DNA of 64,000 nucleotides from Ridgeia piscesae (taxonomy: Eukaryota; Annelida; Polychaeta; Sabellida; Siboglinidae): NCBI GenBank assembly GCA_025642075.2, contig JAODUO010000426.1, positions 227,501 to 291,500 on the forward strand, read 5' to 3'. Positions 1-18,920 of the stretch are shown here, piece by piece. The notes under the pieces were generated by a model. The model did not search any database. It was not told where the DNA came from and saw nothing but the letters and a program-made list of their open reading frames with translations. The position numbers and the translations under genes were made by a program. The first letter of the stretch is position 1; each line of letters opens with the position of its first letter.

Positions 1-1018
1 CGTATCCGCTGCAGTTGTCAAAGTTCCTACTGACTATTTCCAGAGCGACACGCAATACGACAACGCCAACGAAACACACAGACGTTCCACACATTTTCAA
101 ATAATTATCACTACCCGAGCGTCATGCCCTAGGCGATCTACTAAATTTAGATCTCCGTGAAAGGTTCCACAACCGGTGAAATGCGGAGACCGGTCTCAAT
201 TTTTGGTCTTAGGTTTCTTTTCAGTAGTCAAAAAGAGCTGACATGCTCTTTCGTGCTATTCCTGGCCACATTTGTTGACGGCTTTATTTTTGCCGAAATA
301 AACCGGCATCGTTCTTTTTTGTGTACTCGGTACGACGGAAATCGGTGAGAATCGGTTTCAGCGTTTACCCGAAACCTTAGCTATTGGGAAGACTCTACGG
401 GAAAAAGCGGCGCTTTCAACGTGTAATGTGTGTATCGCCGACATATCTGTTATTATATAATGACAAAGCCACCAACGGAGACCATTACAAATGTACCTGA
501 CACTTGACAAATGCGAGTCAGTGCATGTGTGACCGCAGCATGTCGTTAGAATTCACAGAAGTATATTTTACGTAACTTTGGGGGTATACTTGTTAGTTTT
601 AAAAATACCAACACAACTGCGTCGAGTGGGTGTCGCACGACACGTAGGAATGTTTGAATTCAAGACATGCGTGTCAAATTAACGTCTACATCTGATACGT
701 AAATGTATACAAGATATCAAATGCAGGATATAGTAATCATAAGAGGAATCTTATCGTATATATGTTTGTGTGCAATGTGAGCGTTTTGAACATTTAAATT
801 TTATATCGCCTATGTTTATTACTGGCGTGCAAGCTTCACTTACGTGTCAACAAATTGCACAGGTTATGTGAGGCAAAGATTCAAGTGATGGCGTTTGTTG
901 GCGGAAAACGCCATACTTAATGTTTAAATGTAATCATAGGCTAGTAGTTCTATACTATTTAGGCTGTTACCAAGCACACAAATTATATACGGGTTAAGGA
1001 GGGAAGAAAGATATTCGA
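1..1018. other. Intergenic, nothing recognised
   Basis: Moderately AT-rich, with only short ORFs and no repeat or motif I can name. Confidence 0.6.
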
Positions 1019-1098
1019 ACTAAATAAAGACAAACAGTTTAGTGGGTTCCGTGATCCCAAGATCAAATACGGTATAACAACAATTATATTAGGCTCTA

Positions 1099-1161
<63 letters not shown>

Positions 1162-1241
1162 AGTTTATTTACCTACTTGATTGCTTGTGTAACTTTGATC
1201 TTGGGATACGGAACCCACTAAACTGTTTGTCTTTATTTAGT
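1019..1241. repeat. 47-bp inverted repeat flanking a (TA)n array
   Basis: The left arm 1019-1066 (ACTAAATAAAGACAAACAGT...CCAAGATCAA) and right arm 1195-1241 are reverse complements with a single-base indel. The loop is mostly (TA)n (1101-1159), and a second (TA)n array follows at 1243-1312. As single-stranded DNA or RNA it would form a strong hairpin. It could be the termini of a small foldback element. Confidence 0.85.

Positions 1242-1242
<1 letters not shown>

Positions 1243-1312
<70 letters not shown>
1243..1312. repeat. (TA)n microsatellite
   Basis: About 35 TA units directly abut the right arm of the inverted repeat. Confidence 0.95.
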
Positions 1313-1316
<4 letters not shown>

Positions 1317-1558
1317 CGTGTTTGCTCAGAGATTGGATGCTTCCTGTACGCAATGTCAAAATAAACTATAGCAAACACAATTGAGATTTTTTTAAGCGTA
1401 TATAAATGAAGCTGGTATAAATTGTCAACAAAAGAGAAGCATGCCTTTATAAGTAATTTTACTTTTATGCTTCTCCTTTCAAACGTTCACCGATGATATA
1501 TTTCATTCATTTGTACATTTCAATTGATTAAGTTGTATGAATATACACTTTTAAGAGT

Positions 1559-1598
<40 letters not shown>

Positions 1599-1616
1599 AT
1601 ATACTAATATTGATGA

Positions 1617-1617
1617 T

Positions 1618-1657
<40 letters not shown>

Positions 1658-1680
1658 CTATTGCGCGTATATCCTTAAAA
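1617..1680 (-). mobile_element. LINE/SINE 3' tail with (ATT)n
   Basis: On the minus strand GGATATACGCGCAATAGAAG is followed by TGTTATTATT and more (ATT) units. A related tail at 13,190 shares GGATATACG-GC and the (ATT)n end. Confidence 0.4.
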
Positions 1681-1707
1681 AATTCATTTGGCATAATCAT
1701 AAACGGG

Positions 1708-2216
<509 letters not shown>

Positions 2217-4827
2217 ACTTTAGCGACTTATTTTCTCTAAGGCAGACACGGTTTGTACGTTCACGTTTATCTTACCTAGGTAGTACACTGTATTAGAATG
2301 ACATAACTGGTGTGAATACATGGCAGATAAAAATACAAATTAAGTGACAATCGATAAACATTGATACAAATATTATTTATTACTTGGTATGTTAGTTTCA
2401 AATTAATTTCAAATTATTTATAAATATTTTATTGAAACTACTGACATATAGGAGTAACAAAAATATCTAAGTTGCATTACTAGTCGCGATATCTAAGGGT
2501 ACCTGTCATAGCAAAACATATGTGACAAATGAGTAGTTAATTAAAATTGTTAGCTACTCTACTTTTGGTATGAAGCCAACTACAATGCAGCATTTATGAT
2601 AACAATAATATAAATAAACAAATTCAAATTGGTGTAGCTTTTTTGTTGTGCGGTTTCAACGAAAATCGAAGGTGACAAAAACGGTTTTGGATAGTGATGT
2701 ATCATTCAGCTTGGAGATAATAAAGTACCATCTGCCACCATAGATGCGCTTTGCCCTAAGGAGTGCGCCTTGGCCAACACTACTCTACTTTTATACGACG
2801 CTAACCAGTACGGCAAATCGCGTGGGAATTCGCAATGAAATAATTTATAAACAGCCGCGAACACCCCGGAGTATACGGAGCCTCGTTAAATAGGAGACTA
2901 ATAGAAAGTTAGGGAAATACCACCCGTCTGGAACTTCCTCTCAACAGAGTCCTGTCGTAAATAAGTTCGCGCCTATGCCATCGTCACGACATGTCATAAT
3001 TAGCACGACCCTGACGATTTACGGCAATCTCTCTCGCGACGTTCCGGCGCTGTGACAGCAGATGACGTAACGCGCCTCACTCGAAAGAGACGAGATTTCA
3101 ACGTAATAATTTAGGGTGTCACGCTGCGTTCTGTCCGCGCATGTTCCAATAATGGATACTTTTGGCAGGACCATTTGTGATGTCAATAGCAACGACGTCG
3201 TATTCAAATTAAACAGTCCAATCACGTACAATAATCGTACAAAACTTAGGAAATCTTTGTTTGAAATCGCATTCCTCCCTCCTTACGCATTTCACGGTTG
3301 AGTGTCCTGACTATTATTCTTGCTCGTTCCTATTCACGATTTATCTAATTTTAGCGCCTTTGAGAATGGATCCCTGAGAATGTTAGCACTCTAAAAGTGT
3401 ATTATGAATACTAAATTTGCATAACAGACGATGATGATCGATCTACAAAAAAATTGAATGTTTTGAGTGTACACTTGCTGTAGCTAACTAGGTAGGAACA
3501 TGTGTGTTTTATGTTCACAGACACGTGTGCCTAAAACTAATTGAGATATATGTTAACTAATCGAGTAGCTGGTTTATCGTATGATCAATGATAATTTCTG
3601 ATCGAGAGCACGCACAGACGCACACATTCACTCATGCGCGCACACGCGCGCATGCGCACGTGTACACGCATGCACGAATGCGGGCACAAGCTCATCCATG
3701 CACGTACAAATAAACAAGTGCACCGTGAGTTCACGCACGTGAAGCATTCCTTTGAATGCGCCTACTTTTCTTTGTAATGCCGGCGGGCACGTTTGAAATA
3801 TATTGTTCTCGAGACGAAAATAAATCGCTATCAACTGATGAAATCAAGCGGCGTCAAACCTGTCAATCACAGCTGTCAGTATTCGATATAAGAACCCAGA
3901 TAATGTTCGTAACTATTATGTAGACATAATATCGGACACTTGATTGGGTTATATGCACTCGGGCACACTTTGCACTTTCCCATGGATCACAAGCCCGTTG
4001 TCATTAACGAATCATTTACGTAAGGGTGTCTTTTGTATGTGCTACACTCGTCACTATAGGGACATTGTCGTCGTTTTTTGCTTACACGTGATTATTTAGC
4101 CATTATAATTCCTAACATAACACCCTTCTATGTGAATATAACAATATTCCCTCAACAGTGTACGCTACAGCTATACCATCTGTTCACTATTATCGTATAA
4201 TCGTGTTGTACAAGTGCTATCTATTCCACCATCTTGAACCACCCAAAGGTGTTTTAAAGAATCACAATTTCTTAATATAATTGGACCGTTATCTGCTTAA
4301 TTTGAACATTAGTCCAGGACATATCATGTTTTCATCGCATGCCGAAATGCAAATTCGATATTCAAGGAAAGATAACGGCTACTTTAAAAATACAAAGTTT
4401 ATTACTGAAATAATTTGGTTAACTAAGACCCACTTGCAATGTCCATATGTTAAATGTAGGCCTATATATAGTATATATTATATGGCATGACTGAAGGGCA
4501 AAAAGCAAGTAAACAATATATCTGTAAGAGCGGTTCACAGTTAAAGTAGATTGATGGTGGTATCTGCGTCATACCAGACTTCACACGTCACCGAGGGGTG
4601 TTATGGCAAACGAGAGGGTCATAGACCAGAGAGCGACATCTGTCTTTCTTACACTCCTACACTCTTTATCGTGACATTTCTGCCCAAGTCGGTGATTGAC
4701 GAATACAGCCAGCTAAAGGGGCAAGAAGAGGGAACATAAAATGTGCCCTGTATTAAACTAACTGTACCTTCTTCTAAAAAGTAATTGTCTAAAAACTGGA
4801 TAGACGTTGACGTTGTTTTTCTCTGGC

Positions 4828-4828
<1 letters not shown>
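2217..4828. other. Intergenic, nothing recognised
   Basis: AT-rich with a decayed CA/CG purine-pyrimidine patch at 3,608-3,690. Short ORFs on both strands lack family features. Confidence 0.6.
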
Positions 4829-4867
<39 letters not shown>

Positions 4868-4936
4868 TGCGTGCGTGCGTGCGTGCGTGCGTGCGTGTGT
4901 GTGTGTGTGTGTGTGTGTGGGGCGTGTGTGCGTGTG

Positions 4937-4972
<36 letters not shown>

Positions 4973-4974
4973 GG

Positions 4975-5010
<36 letters not shown>

Positions 5011-5012
5011 GG
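4829..5012. repeat. (GT)n / (GTGC)n microsatellite
   Basis: GT runs alternate with GTGC tetramers and single GGGCG or GGTGC interruptions. Confidence 0.95.
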
Positions 5013-5454
5013 CGGATGTCTATATTGGGTGCCTCTGTCTGTTTGGTGCGTGCATGTGTGTTTGTCTATCGGTGTGTGACGCTCTACTCTGTCCATCGAG
5101 ATATGTCAACGTTGTACTGACGCTATACCCAAGTATGTCGCTTGCTGTGGTACTACGACGTCAGACCGTTTGTCATGTTGCGTGACGCAACAAGCTCATA
5201 CGTCAGGTATACCCTGGTCTCCACAATTACCCGACCAGTGTGATTTATGACCCCGTCGATTGAATTGGCGTTTTTGCTTGTTGGTCGTGTCTTTCGATGG
5301 AGACAATCGGGCGCTGCTTAAGATAGCAAAATGAGGTATTTATAGAGACATTGTGCATGGTGGAGGCGACAGGAAAAAGCCGGACTACGACGCGGCGACA
5401 GGGTGACACGGTAACTCGGTGACAGTGCGGCAAAACAACAGAAGGAAAGTCAGG

Positions 5455-5572
<118 letters not shown>

Positions 5573-5911
5573 AAGAGATGACGAGACGTGGAAGTCAATT
5601 GGCGAAGGCACGGTGCTATGAACGTTTTGAATGCGCCATGTCTTTAAGCGACAGCGGGACTCCGGCAATCACAGAGCTCTGGTGAACGCAGATCAATGGA
5701 AGAACCTCCGACATGCTCGAGTCGTATACATTCACCTCAACAATGTGCTATTCTTGTGACAATGACATTTAACCGTGCAGCTGCCCCGAATGCCTCACGT
5801 GAAGTTAACAACAGAATATAGCCAACGTCAATGCTCATCAACGTCTTCACATCAACTCTTCCTTCGGTACAAAAGTAACAGTTGGTGTCTGACATATCTC
5901 CAACACTAACA

Positions 5912-5916
<5 letters not shown>

Positions 5917-5959
<43 letters not shown>

Positions 5960-5970
5960 TACACACCATA
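5917..5970. repeat. (TA)n microsatellite
   Basis: About 18 TA units, then a decayed TATACACAC tail. Confidence 0.9.
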
Positions 5971-6285
5971 TATAAACCTATATAATCCGAACATCCCACC
6001 ATAATCCTTAGCGTAAATGAGGCATGAGACGACTATAGCGACTCACTCGCCTTGGGGTTATTTTTGAAATCAGAACAAAGAAATAAAAGTTATCGCAATG
6101 CTGCAACAATCCATTATATCATGTTCTGTACATCACGACACACCGGCTCGTAACTGGTGCGTGAAGCTAACATGGAACCACGCGCGTGGTCAGTTTTCAC
6201 GGCTGTGTTATATAAGAGAATCGGGGCTAATCATACTTGATACACATATGACAACAACAGTGCGGTATTCCAACCGTTCACTCAC

Positions 6286-6355
6286 CGAGCGGCTCCCGCA
6301 GCGTGATGTTGTCGTCGTATCTTGTCCAGTTCATTGGCGACATCGACGCAGGCAT
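6286..6355 (-). CDS. Candidate first coding exon, N-glycosylated leader
   Basis: On the minus strand an ATG following an in-frame stop opens 23 codons reading MPASMSPMNWTRYDDNITLR then EPL. It ends at a strong donor (CTCG|GTGAGTGA). Two N-glycosylation sequons (NWT, NIT) without a signal peptide resemble the extracellular N-terminus of a seven-transmembrane receptor. The surroundings are GC-richer than the neighbouring sequence. No downstream exon (below 6286) could be identified, so this remains a guess. Confidence 0.2.
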
Positions 6356-7094
6356 CTCGCGTGTTCCGGTGCGCCGGCTGCGTCAGTTCCGCTGTCGCTC
6401 AAGCGGCCATTCTCGTTCACTGTCGGCGCCCTGCGTAAACGCCCATACGTATCAGACGACATCTACAATGTTTTACTCCCATACCCGCTCCAGCGCGCAG
6501 ACGTAGAGTTGTGCCCGAGGTAGAGAAGCGGTTTGGTCGTACACGAACATTCCACCGTTGTGTCGAGTATTCAATGTTTGCAGAAGAGATAATTACGTAC
6601 TTTGTCGGGCGTGTTTCGGCGGTGTTCAGTTACGGAAATGTGTTAGGAGCTTCCCTGTAATTCCCGGCTTTGATATTCTGTGGGCAATCATGCTTTAAGT
6701 GCACTGTGTTTGATGTCGTCGTACTTTGTAGGTTAATCACCTGCAGTTTCGAATAAAGCGTACTGCCGTTCAGAGCATCCTTCAATCTACCTAGTAGTTG
6801 TTGACACGGGATGTATTGAAATATTTAATTGGTGTCGACGTTCAAATGAACGTTTAATCACCCACTGATGTGTAATTGATTATCATGGACAAATCAGGCA
6901 GCATATTTTTAATGAACACACAAGTTAATGATAAGTATACTCGTATAAAAAAGAGAACATTATGTAGGGTAGTTACGTGAATTACTAATCACGCCGACGT
7001 TTCGTTAAGAGGTTATTAAATAATATAGACTTTTTCATAAATAGTTGATGTCAGCAGGGATGTGAGTAATGCTCTCTCCCCAACCTCTCTCCCC

Positions 7095-7525
<431 letters not shown>

Positions 7526-8021
7526 AATAATGTAATTATAATTAATATGACGACAATTAGAATTGTATTGGACGTAACGCACACGAATAAACTACATTTG
7601 TAGCGGCAAATACCTTCATAGTTCTTGCTGTTCCTATTTTAGATAGTTATAAACCACCTAATTGACGCTTAATTGGAATGTTTTCGTCACCTACAAGTGC
7701 GTTTGGCGGATAAAACCAAAGACAAATACTGGTTCATTAGGTCCATTAGGGACGAAGAAAGACCATTTGTACGGGTTGAGTCTATGAGGCCGTGTAAGCC
7801 CATTCAGCCGGTCCGAGCGTCGAAGCGTGGGCAGAAAAACCGAATGATTGCGCCACTGAACATGCCGTCTTCACGCGCCGCTGAACGCCCCGTTATGACG
7901 AGGTGCCTGAGTCCACGTGAACACCATGATTGCCGGCAGTAATGATACCAGTACCGCTACTGCTGGTAATGTCAAGCATACGACAGGATCCATAAATATT
8001 TACGAACTGATATTCCGTTTA

Positions 8022-8023
<2 letters not shown>

Positions 8024-8077
<54 letters not shown>

Positions 8078-8154
8078 TGCGTGTGTGTGTGTGTGCGCGC
8101 GTGTGTGTGTACGCGTTACTGCGTGTATATGGTGTGTATGTGTTAGCTTAAAGT

Positions 8155-8194
<40 letters not shown>

Positions 8195-8207
8195 ATATAT
8201 ATATATA
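8024..8207. repeat. (GT)n/(GTGC)n then (TA)n
   Basis: A GT array with GTGC tetramers ends near 8110, and 50 bp later a TA tract runs 8157-8207. Confidence 0.95.
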
Positions 8208-10055
8208 CAAACACATTAACTAAAATGCATGATTACATTTGTTTGATTAAACCAATATACAAACAAATGGCTAGTGTTAATCAAACAGTATACTTGTGTT
8301 CTCCAGTCCACTTGCTGTTGACCGTCGTCCCGATAGACACCCTTTGTCTGGTTGGGTAAAACACAAGCCCCTTTTTGCATTAGACACTCATCCATCTAGC
8401 ACGCGTCACTAGGTGACTTTTCTATAGCCTATGCATTACCAACAACAAGGCCTTTAATCAAGATGGATTTCGTTCATTGATATGTCCACTTATGCCAGGC
8501 TATTTTGAATTGCTTATGGTAACCTGTGACATATGAAACCGCACATAGTCATTTTCAAATGGTAATATTTCAACGTTCGCACCAACTCATGTCATGTGCT
8601 TGACGTGTTTCCAACACTAACGTCTAGTATTATTTATTAAACACATGCGTGAAACTAAAGTTAAGCGCAAGTTCTTATCCAGCGTGTCATCCGGTTCGTT
8701 GATCTGTTCACATGTTCGCATCGCAATTCATCCCCGGAACAGGTTTCTTCATTCGAACATCTTCTCGATGTATATGGGGAGTTTCTCACCATGGCTTAAT
8801 TATTATAATCACGTATCCACATACAGTTCAACGAACCGGCGCAAAATGGAGTAACTGGGATTTTGCAATAGTCAAAAACATCGAAAGGCTGAAATCGAGC
8901 TCCATCACGCCTGGTGTTTTAACCACTTCTCAATAGCGCGAAACACAAGGAAGCAACGTCATATAACATGATTGCACCAGATCCCGCTGAGGAATTGTAA
9001 TATTCACCGATTTGCACGATGCTCGAAACCGGCTGTTACCCCTTCCAGGTAGACGGCATCAACAGCTATCAGTAACATGCTACCACTTCAATGATACTTT
9101 ACAGAAACCTGGTTCACCGTTTACATTTCTCATACACTACGGTGAATATTACGCGTTTAAGTGGCGAAACATCGAATTTTGCAAAGTCACCAAGATCACT
9201 TAACAAAACGGTTAGCGCATGGCCTTGAAAGTTATTTTTCCACTCCTCTTTTGAGGGAACATCACTGTCTCGATCTCATCCAGTCATTTCGCCTTTCTCC
9301 GTCTGCCAGATGTCATTGCAGATCGTCCGCGACGCATCTGTCATTTCTCTTTCTTGTCGCCATCTGATAGCTGTGTTGGGACGACGTCGTCGCCAGACCC
9401 ATTGTTTCACTGCCGCGATGTCGTATCTGCCACCATAGAGCCGTGCTCACACGTACAGATTCGTCATCATCTCAAGAATGGACGATTGATAAAAAGCTTC
9501 CAGCATATCACATACGCGTGTATTTTAAGTCAGGTTTGCTTTCTACCAGCGACGTTCACACGAACGTTTTATTCGTTTGATGTGGCCTTCTGTCGCTTTG
9601 TTCTCGCCAGTTTGTTTTTCAATTCTTCTATGGGAATTTGTCTGGCGTTTTTTTACGTTGGGATTGCGTGTTAATCTGGTGTATGCAGGAATGTCGCGAT
9701 TGGAATCATGTCACGTCACGCCAGAGATGATACGGACTTCGCGAAACAAATTTCTGATCACTTCGGTTCACGTTCAATTCGTCCTATTGCAAAATACAGA
9801 CCTTGTGTAGTCTTAGGAGTCTTCTTCAACAGCGGCCTCATTTCCGTTGCATTAATAGTTGTATCATTAAAATAACCCGTTTGCAACGACCTGGCCGGAT
9901 TTTTAGGTGTTTTCATCCTACTACCATGTTATGTTTGATGCGGTCTAGGCGCACGTTCGGTCTCGGACATGCTATGATAAAAAGACTTGATATATGTTCA
10001 GGAGTGGCCAACGACGACAGGGGACGATAGCACAGACAGACAGAAGATCAGATAC
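8208..10055. other. Intergenic, nothing recognised
   Basis: Several overlapping 60-106-codon ORFs occur between 8,645 and 10,030, but none has a start context, splice structure or domain that sets it apart from chance. Confidence 0.55.
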
Positions 10056-12942
<2,887 letters not shown>

Positions 12943-12969
12943 GTTAATTAATTAATTAATTAATTAATT
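12943..12969. repeat. (TTAA)n tract
   Basis: Six tandem TTAA units; TTAA is the piggyBac target but no insertion is present. Confidence 0.9.
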
Positions 12970-13184
12970 GTAGTTCTACTTCTTATTCGTTGCTCTACGG
13001 CGATGATGATCAGGTACAAATTTGTTGAACCACTCGTTGAATTTTATTTGTTTCTAACGTTTTCTATCCATAAACTCTCTTCATCTGTCCTTTAACCCTC
13101 CCCCGACCTTCTCATATCTCTTCTCACGCGGCCCTCCCATCTTCTCTGTGACACGCCTCTTTCCTGTGTAACATATACTAATTA

Positions 13185-13262
13185 TAAATAATAATAATAA
13201 TAATACTTTATATTTGTAAAGCGCCGTATATCCGGAACACACGTCCGCTCAGAGGCGCCTGT
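13185..13262 (-). mobile_element. LINE/SINE 3' tail with GCGCTTTACAAATATAAAG
   Basis: The minus strand reads GGATATACGGCGCTTTACAA, then ATATAAAGTATTATTATT. This is a common tail of metazoan non-LTR elements, followed by (ATT)n. Confidence 0.5.
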
Positions 13263-13443
13263 ATCGCCTATGTTCTCTTTGCTATTTTTTCCTTTGTAAT
13301 TATTTTCAAAGTGACCTGTCCACCGGATTGTCAATAATTCCCCGGTTTGGCTGCATTGCATTTCTACTTGTTTCCAGAGGTAGTTTTTAACTCTCTTCAG
13401 TCTATTCTCTTTGTTCTTATGTGTTTATGTGCTTGTGTCTATT

Positions 13444-13445
<2 letters not shown>

Positions 13446-13513
<68 letters not shown>
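13446..13513. repeat. (TA)n microsatellite
   Basis: Uninterrupted, about 33 units. Confidence 0.95.
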
Positions 13514-15894
<2,381 letters not shown>

Positions 15895-16075
15895 TGTCTT
15901 TGTGTTGACAGTTTTAACGAGGAGTTTGTGATAGTTCTTACAGTTTTTAACCGGGTATTTCTGATAAGTTTGACAATTTAGTTCTGGCAGTTTTTAATGA
16001 GGTGTTTCTGATAGGTTTGACAATTTTCCAAAGAAGCCTTTGTGGTAGCATTGACAGTTTTTCAACGTCATGTTC
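15895..16075. repeat. Degenerate tandem repeat (TTGACAGTTTT family)
   Basis: Copies of GACAGTTTTAACGAGGAG, ACAGTTTTTAACCGGGTA, GCAGTTTTTAATGAGGTG and GACAGTTTTTCAACG recur every 40-60 bp, separated by TTCTGATAG-TTTGACAATTT. It is an old, decayed minisatellite. Confidence 0.6.
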
Positions 16076-16620
16076 ATGACAGTCCCTTCCCTAGCGCCCG
16101 TGGGGCATAGACTACACGTCTGCTTCGGTTGTCAAACACTTCCCTTGATGATTAGCACGCAACGTGCGTCCTACGCCAAGAAACAATGGTTTCTCTATGA
16201 CGCTGGCGTGTGAAGGCAGTGCACTATCGGGTTTTGACGAGTGCCGTCTTTAGTTTAGTGTAAATACTAATACGCGCGCTTTTAAGAAAAAGTAAAAAAG
16301 TTTTTATGAAATTGGTGTATAATTATGGTCGCCCATGATTTTACTCTGTGTGGTTCAGTCCATCAGAGCACGAGTTGATCCTTAAGAGATTATATGTTGT
16401 AATCACACACACATTATTGTTATCCTATATCCAGTTTCGGTGAAACTGGCGTCGATACTGTTCATAGATCTTTAGTTTTCCTTCTTTTCCCACCACTGTT
16501 GTTGCACTGCCATCTCCAAAACCCGTCTCCCCTTCCCCACCCCTCTTCGCTCCCATTCCCCTCACCCCTCCGCACCGGTCGTCTATCCCAGTCCTTGCCT
16601 TGTCCTCTCTTCCATCGTCT

Positions 16621-17500
16621 CCACACGTTATACAGCAGTGCCCCTTCCATTTGTTCCACACGTCATACAGCAGTGCCCCTTCCATTTGTTCCACACGTCA
16701 TACAGCAGTGCCCCTTCCATTTGTTCCACACGTCATACAGCAGTGCCCCTTCCATTTGTTCCACACGTCATACAGCAGTGCCCCTTCCATTTGTTCCACA
16801 CGTTATACAGCAGTGCCCCTTCCATTTGTTCCACACGTCATACAGCAGTGCCCCTTCCATTTGTTCCACACGTCATACAGCAGTGCCCCTTCCATTTGTT
16901 CCACACGTCATACAGCAGTGCCCCTTCCATTTGTTCCACACGTCATACAGCAGTGCCCCTTCCATTTGTTCCACACGTCATACAGCAGTGCCCCTTCCAT
17001 TTGTTCCACACGTCATACAGCAGTGCCCCTTCCATTTGTTCCACACGTCATACAGCAGTGCCCCTTCCATTTGTTCCACACGTCATACAGCAGTGCCCCT
17101 TCCATTTGTTCCACACGTCATACAGCAGTGCCCCTTCCATTTGTTCCACACGTTATACAGCAGTGCCCCTTCCATTTGTTCCACACGTCATACAGCAGTG
17201 CCCCTTCCATTTGTTCCACACGTCATACAGCAGTGCCCCTTCCATTTGTTCCACACGTTATACAGCAGTGCCCCTTCCATTTGTTCCACACGTCATACAA
17301 CAGTGCCCCTTCCATTTGTTCCACACGTTATACAGCAGTGCCCCTTCCATTTGTTCCACACGTCATACAGCAGTGCCCCTTCCATTTGTTCCACGCGTCA
17401 TACAGCAGTGCCCCTTCCATTTGTTCCACACGTTATACAGCAGTGCCCCTTCCATTTGTTCCACACGTTATACAGCAGTGCCCCTTCCATTTGTTCCACG
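16621..17500. repeat. 35-bp satellite, 25 copies
   Basis: Each unit contains CCACACGTCATACAGCAGTG and CCCCTTCCATTTGTT, and copies are nearly identical. Because 35 is not a multiple of three and the unit has no stop in any plus frame, all three plus frames stay open for about 300 codons with a 35-residue period. The main variant is CGTTAT for CGTCAT, in copies 1, 6, 16, 19, 21, 24 and 25 and so enriched toward the right end. There are no spacers, so it is not a CRISPR array. Confidence 0.97.
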
Positions 17501-18159
17501 TGCCGAAGGAGAATGGACCGTTTCATTGAAACAACGAGCTTTTAAGGAAAACTAATCGTTAAACAAAATTTGTTGTTAACTTCAATCAGTCTTTTAAAAA
17601 CGCAGATATCCTTTGTTGCACTACTAAAGACACTATTTCATTTCCAAGACACACCTATGACAACATATCTTTGGCGCGTCATGATTTTAATTGATTTTAA
17701 TGTGCAAGATCCGGCTTAACGGCTCTTTTAGTTTACAACGATAGCGAAATTTTAGCCTATGTCCACTTCAATCGTATTCTCGCGGGATTCCTCTTGTCAG
17801 TCCGGCACATGTCTTGGTTTGCTTCTCTTTGCTTTTCTTTCGACGCGTCCAGACGATGATTGAGACTAGTCCTCTTGTGAGATGTCAGCAGACATGTATA
17901 CTGAGGTAGTTCTCTGATCGGGGACATTGGGCAAATATTGCTATAGTCAAAATACTACCAACCGGACTGCTTGCTACGGCACTGGTAGACTTGTACTATT
18001 CTATAAATTGCAGATCTAGCTTCGAAATCTGCGTGGTATTCGTGAAAATGCTGCAACACTGGGAGGACAGTGTTTGATTTCATCTGAACATTAAATTAAA
18101 CAAAGCTAAATAATCGTTAAATAGCGTTCTTGTTCAAAGACTCAGTTGTTTCGGACAAC
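17501..18159. other. Intergenic, nothing recognised
   Basis: AT-rich flank of the 35-bp satellite. Confidence 0.55.
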
Positions 18160-18920
18160 TGAACAAGCGGACATTATGAAGCGCCTAACTTCCTTTAGTG
18201 ACGTCACATGATCTCCAGCACGCCGCATTCACCTTACGGCAAGAATCAGCGGCGCTGCGTTGCAAACCCGAAGAAACGAAGTCTTGTTAGTTGTTGCATG
18301 TGATTCTTCCTACAGATTTATTGCAGCGCGCAGACGCGATGACGTCAGCGTCAACGACAACGCGGCACTTGGAGAGACAGCACAACTCTTTACGACCTCT
18401 CGTCACGCGCGCGTCCGCAGCGTCGTCAACTGACGGCGTTGACGAAAGACATGCGCAGGCATCGGGCCATCCGTCAACGACAAGTGTCGACGAACAATGG
18501 CGGAAGACGCCGAGGGGTCGCCGTCGACTCGGTTCGCCGGCCGGGCAGAAGCACAGAGAAGTCGTACCCGGTCCGCGCTAATGATGACGTATCGGCGGGG
18601 AGCGACTCTGTTAGCGGCAGCCACGTTTTGTCCGGCCGGGTAATTTACGGCGACCGCTGACCGCCTGCGCGCCTCGTTACGAAAGCGAGGAAGTGTTTTT
18701 GCGGGAAGGCGAGCGACGCGTCGAATGCCAAGTAGGCCTGCCGACCGCAGGGTTACGTCGGGGTTCATCAATTACGACGAGTTCTTATGCGACTTACTCA
18801 CAAGCAGACTTCGTTCGTTACGGAGAGGTCACGGGGTTGACCTCGCAGATGTGGGCGAAACGACGGAGGCACCACTCGAGGAAACGATTACAAGCGAAAG
18901 GTGTGACGTGTTTATCGTAT
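18160..18920. other. CpG-rich block, possible promoter or CpG island
   Basis: CpG density rises sharply from about 18,190 to 18,780. A TGACGTCA site lies at 18,199-18,206 and more GACGTCA words near 18,341. Open frames of 70-120 codons on both strands are explained by GC content. A promoter for an unrecognised gene is possible, but no first exon can be argued. Confidence 0.35.

Noticed and set aside
12943..12969. piggyBac insertion site in the TTAA repeat
   Set aside because: The TTAA units are a simple tetranucleotide repeat with no terminal inverted repeats beside them.
16621..17500. CRISPR array
   Set aside because: The repeats are contiguous with no spacers, and the window is eukaryotic.
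16499..17555. Three overlapping plus-strand ORFs of 305-348 codons
   Set aside because: All are open only because the 35-bp satellite unit lacks stops in every plus frame. There is no start context, splice site or domain.
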